Positions 18,939 through 24,913 of a DNA stretch of 60,680 nucleotides are shown piece after piece. The DNA comes from Gammaproteobacteria bacterium. Lineage in GTDB: Bacteria; Pseudomonadota; Gammaproteobacteria; Burkholderiales; Gallionellaceae. The position numbers and the translations under genes are program-made. A model generated the notes under the pieces. The model made no database searches, had not been told where the DNA came from, and was given only the letters and a program-made list of their open reading frames with translations. The first letter of the stretch is position 1. Each line of letters begins with the position of its first letter. The stretch is taken from NCBI GenBank assembly GCA_018820925.1, contig JAHJNJ010000007.1, positions 1-60,680 on the forward strand, written 5' to 3'.

Positions 18939-19642
18939 TGAAAACCATTCTCTCTGCAGTAATTGTCCTGCTGTTTGGATTGCAGGCAACCGTGGCGCAA
19001 GCGGCCGACGCATACGTTCCCAAGGTCTACGGCAAAAAAGGCTATGTATGGGATGAGATGACACCGGAACGCGTCCAGGTCCTGAAACAAAAAGGAGATC
19101 CGGTGAACGGCAAGGAAGCCTTTCGCGGCTGCCAGGGTTGCCACAAGGCCGACGCGGCGGGTGTGCGTGAAGGCGTATATCCGCGCCTGACCGGCCAGCA
19201 TGCCAGCGTACTGATCAAACAGATCACCGAGATCCGCGCGGGCATCCGCAAGAACCCGAAGATGCTGCCCTTCGTGCAGGACCCGGCGATCTCCGTGCAG
19301 GAAATCGGCGACATCGCCGAGTACTTATCCACACTGACCTCGTACCGCGAGAACGGCAAAGGCCCGGAAGACCTGTCGGCCAAAGGCGAAAAACTGTTCA
19401 TGACCAACAAGTGCTACACCTGCCACGGCAAGCACGGCGAAGGCAACGCGGAGAAATCCTACCCGGCGGTTGCGGCCCAGCACTACGGCTACCTGATACG
19501 CGAAATGAACCTGATCCGGACCGGCGTGCGCGGCAACTCCAACCCGGACATGGTCAAGGCCATCGCCAAGTTCAAGCAGAGCGACATGGATGCCGTGGCC
19601 GACTACCTGTCGCGCTTGCCCGATTACCGGACGCTTCACTAA
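18938..19642 (+). CDS. Diheme c-type cytochrome, copy B1
   Basis: A 234-residue exported protein with a signal peptide cut after Ala-Gln-Ala-Ala (near 23). It has two cytochrome c domains with haem sites CQGCH (Cys65-His69) and CYTCH (Cys159-His163). It differs from the copy at 22296-23051 at only about ten of 230 aligned positions, so the duplication is recent or has been homogenised. It is probably a periplasmic partner of A1 in passing electrons between the outer-membrane porin-cytochrome and the inner membrane. Confidence 0.92.
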   Translation: MKTILSAVIVLLFGLQATVAQAADAYVPKVYGKKGYVWDEMTPERVQVLKQKGDPVNGKEAFRGCQGCHKADAAGVREGVYPRLTGQHASVLIKQITEIRAGIRKNPKMLPFVQDPAISVQEIGDIAEYLSTLTSYRENGKGPEDLSAKGEKLFMTNKCYTCHGKHGEGNAEKSYPAVAAQHYGYLIREMNLIRTGVRGNSNPDMVKAIAKFKQSDMDAVADYLSRLPDYRTLH

Positions 19643-20127
19643 AGCGCATGAACGGGCAATGGCGGCGGTCGTTGCCCGACAGCCGAAAAATGTGAAGAAG
19701 CTTTCAGCCGCATGCCATGATTAATGCAGATGGATGCAATCCTGTTGAATTTTGCTTCACCGCAAAACCATAATCACGGCAACCCGGCAACATCCCTCAC
19801 TTCAAACACCAATCGAACGCAGAATGACAGGTGCATAAATCCTCATTCAATCGAGGTATGTGCCATGCCAGCCCGCCACAGTTCAATCTCTGCACTCCAT
19901 ATATATGCATGCAAATGCCCGACAAACGTCGGCATACGAATGGTGTTGCAGAAAATGCAATTTAACGAACATTTAACATTCCGTTGACAAGGCCTTGACG
20001 AATCAATTGCTAGGATTGCCCCCAACTTGTGCAAGCTGTCGTGAGTACCCCAATGCACAAGCACGATTTTGCAGCAGGGGGAGAAGGCAATAAACAATTC
20101 GTCAAGTTATTAATAGGGGATATAACA
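19643..20127 (+). other. Intergenic region with hairpins before the porin-cytochrome gene
   Basis: No gene is seen in 485 bases. A hairpin CGGGCAA/TTGCCCG spans 19653-19678 just after B1, and a related one follows B2 at 23064-23089; neither has a T run. A small hairpin CCGAC/GTCGG lies at about 19916-19934. AT-rich sequence with two TTTAAC repeats and TTGACA (19984-19989) suggests a promoter for the next gene, but the spacing to TAGGAT at 20011 is 21 bases, too long to be sure. The SD AGGGGA is at 20115-20120. Confidence 0.5.
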
Positions 20128-21444
20128 ATGAAGAAAATCGTACTTTCACTTGCAAGCGTGTTGGCAGCAACCGCATTTGCACCCGAAGCATCCGCCATTC
20201 CGGCGTTTGCCCGTCAAACCAACCAGGCATGCACTGCTTGCCACATGCAACACTTTCCCGTGTTGAACTCAACCGGCCAGGAGTTCAAGGCCGGCGGTTA
20301 TACCCAGATGGGCACCAAGGGAAAAATCAAGGGTGATGACATTTCCATTCCTGACCAACTGAATGCCGCAGTTCTGATCAAGGCTCGCTATCAAAAGTCC
20401 AACGGTGACTCTTCCGGCACCATTTCCGGTACGACCACCGACAGCGGCCAATGGCAGATTCCCGATGAGTTGAGCTTGTTCTTCGGCGGCCGCGTTGCTG
20501 AAGGCGAGAAGATCAAAATCGGCATGATGATGGAAAACAACCTGGTTGGCGGTCCGATAGCCGGCATCATTGCGGGGATGAAAGTGCCGGTCGTGGTTGC
20601 GCTGGATCCGGTGAATGTTATGGTGATCCCTTACCTTACAGACGGCTTGGGTGCGGCGTATGGTTACGAGCAGTCCAGTACCGGTACAACACGTGGTATT
20701 CGTTGGGCTGAAAATCGCAAGGAAATATCGGCGGCGCAATACACCGGTGTGGGTGCGGGTGCTGCTTCCGGCATCGCCTTGGTTGTGCATAGCGACTTCG
20801 GCTACGTCAACCTGAGCCGTTGGTCTCCTAACTTTGCCTATGCGGGCGGTACAGGTGGTGTGCAGATGAGTTCCACCTGGTTGCGTGTTGCTGCAACGCC
20901 GACTATTGCCGACTGGGGGTTGCATATCGCTTACGGTGTTGCTAGTGGTTCCAACTACTGCAACGACGTCACCCAAGGGGCTGCTGCAACGCCTGTTGAT
21001 ACCGACAAGTGCGATACCAAGGGTAGTGTGTTCGATGTGCAAGCCCAAGGTGCAATCGCCGACATGGAAACCAGCTTTTACTTCCAGACTTCGAAATCTC
21101 CGAAGAGCAGTTCTGCTGTGACAAAAGATATTAACGGAAATATTACAGCTTTCAACGGAGCAAATTCGTTCAATTCTTCGACTGCAAACGATCTGAAAGC
21201 GACCACCATCGGTGCCGATGTTAGTGTGATTCCACATACCCTGCATGTGGGTGCTGCGTATCGCAAAGGTACCAAGTCCAATGCGACTGCAGACAAGGAT
21301 GACGCAATCACCCTGACTGCAGTGTATGACCTGTTCCAGAACGTTGCCTTGCATGCCAACTACAGCAAGTATTCCGGTCCTGCATATGATGCTCCTGGTG
21401 CCAGCAACTCGCTGCTGACAATGATGCTGGAAGCAGCGTGGTAA
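20128..21444 (+). CDS. Cyc2-like outer-membrane monohaem cytochrome-porin fusion
   Basis: A 438-residue protein with a signal peptide cut near Ala-Ser-Ala (about 23), then FARQTNQACTACHMQHFP with one haem site CTACH, then Leu-Asn-x-x-Gly and Phe-Lys-x-x-Gly-Tyr. The rest alternates polar and hydrophobic residues as in a beta barrel and ends in Trp, as outer-membrane proteins do. This is the layout of Cyc2 iron oxidases: one haem plugged into a 16-strand porin. However, the block after the haem (MQHFPVLN) differs from classic Cyc2 (usually Pro-Glu-Leu-Thr-Pro-Phe-Gly), so it may be a sister clade. It would pass electrons across the outer membrane. Confidence 0.8.
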   Translation: MKKIVLSLASVLAATAFAPEASAIPAFARQTNQACTACHMQHFPVLNSTGQEFKAGGYTQMGTKGKIKGDDISIPDQLNAAVLIKARYQKSNGDSSGTISGTTTDSGQWQIPDELSLFFGGRVAEGEKIKIGMMMENNLVGGPIAGIIAGMKVPVVVALDPVNVMVIPYLTDGLGAAYGYEQSSTGTTRGIRWAENRKEISAAQYTGVGAGAASGIALVVHSDFGYVNLSRWSPNFAYAGGTGGVQMSSTWLRVAATPTIADWGLHIAYGVASGSNYCNDVTQGAAATPVDTDKCDTKGSVFDVQAQGAIADMETSFYFQTSKSPKSSSAVTKDINGNITAFNGANSFNSSTANDLKATTIGADVSVIPHTLHVGAAYRKGTKSNATADKDDAITLTAVYDLFQNVALHANYSKYSGPAYDAPGASNSLLTMMLEAAW

Positions 21445-21473
21445 TAATAAAAACAGTATAACAATAAAAATTC

Positions 21474-21498
21474 GGAAGGCCGCAAGGCCTTCCATTTT
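21474..21498 (+). terminator. Terminator after the porin-cytochrome gene
   Basis: GGAAGGCC at 21474-21481 pairs perfectly with GGCCTTCC at 21486-21493 around GCAA, followed by ATTTT. The T run is short, so read-through into the next cytochrome genes is possible. Confidence 0.7.
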
Positions 21499-21546
21499 GA
21501 CTTTGCGCGGCAATGCCCGTTGCGCGGAATCAATAGGGGGATCACC

Positions 21547-22296
21547 ATGAAACACAAAACTAATTCCAACGGCTTGCAGGTGTGCACATTTATTGCGCTC
21601 ATCTGCGTGCTGTTTATGTCGGCGGCTCACGCCGAGACCATGCAGTCAAATGAGGCTGCTGCTTCGGAAGTTGCGGCAGCGCCGACTCCCGAGGCCGCCG
21701 CATCGGAAGTTGCGGCGACACCAGAGGCAACAGCCCCGGAAGCGCCTGCGGTTGCACTTTCACCTTTTGAAGAACGGCTGCAACTATGCGCCGGCTGTCA
21801 CAACCCGGACGGCAACAGCATCATTCCGGAGAACCCACGGCTGGCCGGTCTGGATAAAAAATATATTCTCATTCAGCTTCGGGATTTCAAAAGTGGTGAC
21901 CGGACAAATGCAACCATGAGCGCCATCATCCAGATGGTCGATGAAAAGGAATTCGAGGACCTGGCAAAATATTTCAGCGGCCAAAAACGCCAGATCAGCG
22001 TGTCTGAAAAGCCGGAACTGGTTGAGCAGGGCAAACAGATCTTCGAAGAAGGCGTGATCGGTTCTGCGGCTCCTGCCTGCATGGGCTGTCACGGCGAAGA
22101 CGGCAGCGGCGATGCCAAATTTCCGCGCCTGCAGGGACAGAACGCGCAGTACGTCGTCAACCAATTGACGAACTTCAAGAGCGGCGAGCGCGCCAACGAT
22201 GCCAAAGGCCTGATGCGTGCCGTGGCCAAGCGTTTGAACGAGCAGGAAATGGCGGCCGTGGCCGAGTACATGTCAACCTTGAAGGAAGCCGAATAA
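21547..22296 (+). CDS. Diheme c-type cytochrome, copy A2
   Basis: A 249-residue paralogue of A1, with haem sites CAGCH and CMGCH. The signal peptide ends near Ala-His-Ala-Glu. The linker before the first haem is longer than in A1 and contains two copies of an Ala-Ala-Ser-Glu-Val-Ala-Ala unit. The first haem domain and the middle differ clearly from A1, while the last 50 residues are almost identical. GGGGG precedes the ATG at 21547; an earlier in-frame ATG at 21520 lacks an SD. The stop overlaps the B2 start (TAATG). Confidence 0.9.
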   Translation: MKHKTNSNGLQVCTFIALICVLFMSAAHAETMQSNEAAASEVAAAPTPEAAASEVAATPEATAPEAPAVALSPFEERLQLCAGCHNPDGNSIIPENPRLAGLDKKYILIQLRDFKSGDRTNATMSAIIQMVDEKEFEDLAKYFSGQKRQISVSEKPELVEQGKQIFEEGVIGSAAPACMGCHGEDGSGDAKFPRLQGQNAQYVVNQLTNFKSGERANDAKGLMRAVAKRLNEQEMAAVAEYMSTLKEAE

Positions 22297-23051
22297 TGAA
22301 AACAATACTCTCTACAGTAATTGTCCTGCTGTTTGGATTGCAGGCAGCCGTGGCGGAAGCGGCCGACGCATACGTCCCCAAGGTTTACGGAAAAAAAGGC
22401 TATGTATGGGATGAGATGACGCCGGAACGAGTCCAGGTCCTGAAACAAAAAGGAGACCCGGTGAACGGCAAGGAAGCCTTTCGCGGCTGCCAGGGTTGCC
22501 ACAAGTCCGACGCGGCAGGTGTGCGCGAAGGCGTATATCCGCGCCTGAGCGGCCAGCACGCCAGCGTGCTGATCAAGCAGATCACCGAGATCCGCGCGGG
22601 CATTCGCAAGAACCCGAAAATGCTGCCCTTCGTGCAGGACCCGGCGATTTCCGTGCAGGAGATCGGCGACATCGCCGAATACTTGTCCACGCTGACCTCG
22701 TACCGCGAGAACGGCAAAGGCCCGGAAGACCTGTCGGCCAAAGGTGAAAAACTGTTCATGACCAACAAGTGCTACACCTGCCACGGCAAGCACGGCGAAG
22801 GCAATGCGGAGAAATCCTACCCCGTTGTCGCGGCCCAGCACTACGGCTACCTGATACGCGAAATGAACCTGATCCGGACCGGCGTGCGCGGCAACTCCAA
22901 CCCGGACATGGTCAAGGCGATTTCCGGGTTCAAGCAAAGCGATATGGATGCGGTTGCAGACTACCTGTCGCGTCTGCCCGATTACCGGACTGTCAATGCC
23001 ACGCCGAATCCGGCGTTGGTCGTTCCGGAATCATCGTCGGCAGCAAAGTAA
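22296..23051 (+). CDS. Diheme c-type cytochrome, copy B2
   Basis: A 251-residue near-twin of B1, with haem sites CQGCH and CYTCH. The signal peptide is the same apart from a few residues. It ends with about 17 extra residues (Thr-Pro-Asn-Pro-Ala-Leu-Val and on) that B1 lacks, because the B1 reading frame stops after Thr-Leu-His. A strong hairpin with 11-base arms, CGGGTAACGGC/GCCGTTGCCCG, follows at 23064-23089. Being coupled to A2, it repeats the A1-B1 arrangement on the far side of the porin gene. Confidence 0.92.
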   Translation: MKTILSTVIVLLFGLQAAVAEAADAYVPKVYGKKGYVWDEMTPERVQVLKQKGDPVNGKEAFRGCQGCHKSDAAGVREGVYPRLSGQHASVLIKQITEIRAGIRKNPKMLPFVQDPAISVQEIGDIAEYLSTLTSYRENGKGPEDLSAKGEKLFMTNKCYTCHGKHGEGNAEKSYPVVAAQHYGYLIREMNLIRTGVRGNSNPDMVKAISGFKQSDMDAVADYLSRLPDYRTVNATPNPALVVPESSSAAK

Positions 23052-23128
23052 TTTCTGAAGTATCGGGTAACGGCCACCGCCGTTGCCCGCTGTTGACATT
23101 TGTTATGCAAAACATAAGGGGAAGCTCC

Positions 23129-23755
23129 GTGAAAAAAGGATGCAACAGATACTTCGCACTTGCGTGTTCCGCACTGTTCGGTCTGTACTTATCGAATGCG
23201 GCATTTGCGGCCGATGTGGCAAAACTCGTCGAGCCTTGCTTCTCCTGCCACGGCAAGAACGGAAACAGCGCCGATCCCGATGTCCCCAATATCGCCAGTT
23301 ATTCCGAGGACTATCTCACCAAGACGCTGAAACGCTATCAGGACAAGGAAAGACCGTGTATCGAAACGGAAATCCGCTCCGGCAGCAAAAAAGGCACCAA
23401 AACCGACATGTGCAAAATCGCCGCCGCGTTGAGCGAGGACGACATTGACCAGATCGGGGGATTCTTCGTAGCGCAGACCTTTGAGCGCACACCGCAGGCG
23501 TTCGATGCGGGACTGGCGGAAAAAGGCAAATCAATCCACAACAAGCGCTGCTATACCTGTCACAGCGAAGGCGGCAGCGAGCCGAGCGACCATGCCGGCA
23601 TTCTGGCCGGACAGAAAATGGCTTACCTCCGACAGCAAATCAAATTCTTCAGGGAAGGCAAGCGCCCCATGAACAAGAAAATGAAGCCGAAGCTGGAAGC
23701 GACGGACGATAGCGAGATAGAAGCCGTCATTAATTACTACGGAAGTTTCAAGTAA
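23129..23755 (+). CDS. Diheme c-type cytochrome (third type, locus C)
   Basis: A 208-residue exported cytochrome c with haem sites CFSCH (Cys37-His41) and CYTCH (Cys141-His145). The GTG at 23129 follows AAGGGGAAG, and it places the signal peptide correctly (cut after Ala-Phe-Ala-Ala). It also has two extra Cys in Arg-Pro-Cys-Ile and Asp-Met-Cys-Lys that may form a disulphide. It resembles the sulphide-dehydrogenase-associated or c4-like class I cytochromes, but the family is not certain. The tetraheme gene follows 26 bases later. Confidence 0.85.
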   Translation: MKKGCNRYFALACSALFGLYLSNAAFAADVAKLVEPCFSCHGKNGNSADPDVPNIASYSEDYLTKTLKRYQDKERPCIETEIRSGSKKGTKTDMCKIAAALSEDDIDQIGGFFVAQTFERTPQAFDAGLAEKGKSIHNKRCYTCHSEGGSEPSDHAGILAGQKMAYLRQQIKFFREGKRPMNKKMKPKLEATDDSEIEAVINYYGSFK

Positions 23756-23781
23756 AACTGTAACTTGTGGATCGAGCTGCG

Positions 23782-24360
23782 ATGTCCAAAAGAAACTGGT
23801 GGCAAGTATTGCGCAGCCCGACGGCGCACTATTCCCTGCTCACGCTGCTGAGTGTTGGATTTATTGCGGGGATTATTTTCTGGGGCGGCTTCAACACCGG
23901 GATGGAAGCGACCAACCGGCTCGAGTTCTGCATTTCCTGCCACGAGATGCGCGATACCGTGTATCAGGAATACAAGAAATCCGTGCATTACACCAACCGC
24001 ACTGGCGTGCGCGCCATCTGCTCGGACTGCCATGTGCCCAAAGACTGGATGCACAAAATGCAGCGCAAGATCCAGGCGAGTGCCGAACTGTGGGGCAAGC
24101 TGACCGGAACCATCGATACCAAAGAGAAATTCGAGGCCAAACGCCTGGCACTGGCACAAAGCGAATGGGCGCGCATGAAAGCGTCGGACTCGCGCGAATG
24201 CCGCAACTGCCACAGCTACGAGGGCATGAATGCGGCGATCCAGGACGAGACGGCACAGGCAAAACATGCCCAGGCCGCAAAACCCGATTCCGGCAAGACC
24301 TGTATCGATTGCCACAAGGGAATCACCCATGAACTTCCGGAAGGTATGGAAGGGCTGTAA
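23782..24360 (+). CDS. NapC/NirT/CymA-type tetraheme quinol dehydrogenase
   Basis: A 192-residue inner-membrane protein. One N-terminal helix (17-36) anchors a periplasmic domain with four haem sites: CISCH (50-54), CSDCH (80-84), CRNCH (140-144) and CIDCH (174-178). The [11 protein letters not shown] block and the VHY and SDCH spacing are typical of NapC/NirT. It exchanges electrons between the quinol pool and periplasmic cytochromes. The ATG at 23782 is preferred over a GTG five codons upstream. It is the last gene of the cluster and a paralogue of the product at 48708-49307. Confidence 0.93.
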   Translation: MSKRNWWQVLRSPTAHYSLLTLLSVGFIAGIIFWGGFNTGMEATNRLEFCISCHEMRDTVYQEYKKSVHYTNRTGVRAICSDCHVPKDWMHKMQRKIQASAELWGKLTGTIDTKEKFEAKRLALAQSEWARMKASDSRECRNCHSYEGMNAAIQDETAQAKHAQAAKPDSGKTCIDCHKGITHELPEGMEGL

Positions 24361-24460
24361 TCCGCAGAAAGCGATCTCACAAAACAATGCCAGCTGTTTC
24401 CGCCCGAGAGTGGCGAGCAGTTGAATTATTTGCCAAATTTCACCTGATTTTGACGATGCG

Positions 24461-24492
24461 ATGACGGTCATTTAACAATGACCTTGCTAATA
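24461..24492 (+). promoter_or_regulatory. Candidate promoter with palindromic operator
   Basis: GGTCATT at 24466-24472 and AATGACC at 24477-24483 form a perfect inverted repeat around TAAC. TAATAT at 24487-24492 could be a -10 box. The palindrome would sit in the -35/spacer zone, a usual repressor position. No gene follows on this strand. Confidence 0.35.
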
Positions 24493-24763
24493 TCCTGACC
24501 ATGTTGAGGGGGTGGCGTTATGCAAATTGCCCGAGACGCGCAGTTGGCAAAATGATCGGGGGGATATATAAGCCGCAACAATAAGCAACATCAAGTTGCA
24601 GGAAGCGGCAGTTGAATTACAAGAAAAACTACCATGCCGCGAGGGTGGGTTGATGCAGGTTCCGGATCGGTTGTAGTTCAGGGTCTACAGCAGGTCGCAC
24701 AATAAGAGAACCAAAGCAGAACTCATTAATCACAACAACAATGGCGAGTAGTGGAAGAAAGTA

Positions 24764-24834
24764 GGGGAGACTTCGGAACGGCAATTTCATACGTGGCCAA
24801 TCTGCGTATCTGAATGGCGTGACGCGGTCTCCCC
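24764..24834 (+). other. Structured element B (GGGGAGAC...GTCTCCCC), 3' of the cytochrome locus
   Basis: GGGGAGAC at 24764-24771 pairs with GTCTCCCC at 24827-24834. The inner hairpin is ATACG/CGTAT (24789-24809). It shares its first 12 bases (GGGGAGACTTCG) and closing GCGGTCTCC with element A at 18121-18190, but the interior sequences differ while keeping a hairpin. CTTTATTTG follows, so it may terminate transcription. Confidence 0.45.
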
Positions 24835-24913
24835 CTTTATTTGCCCGATATATTTGTTTGTGCAGCGTACGTCCCGGTTGCGCCCATCGCGAATTACATT
24901 CCCCGTCTTGCTG

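Larger units (their letters stand above)
24361..24913 (+). other. Gene-poor stretch between the cytochrome locus and ppc
   Basis: About 550 bases without a convincing coding frame. It holds a perfect palindrome with a -10-like box (24461-24492), about 270 bases of unexplained sequence, and the second structured element (24764-24834), which ends in C-rich and T-rich sequence like a terminator. The order promoter, body and hairpin would suit a small RNA of roughly 330 bases, but nothing proves transcription. Confidence 0.5.

Noticed and set aside
19984-20016. TTGACA and TAGGAT as a promoter for the porin-cytochrome gene
   Set aside because: The spacer is 21 bases, outside the usual 16-18, so it is mentioned only as a weak possibility.
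20269-21630. A 453-codon frame antisense to the porin-cytochrome gene
   Set aside because: The plus-strand product has a signal peptide, haem motif and terminal Trp; the antisense frame has no recognisable feature.
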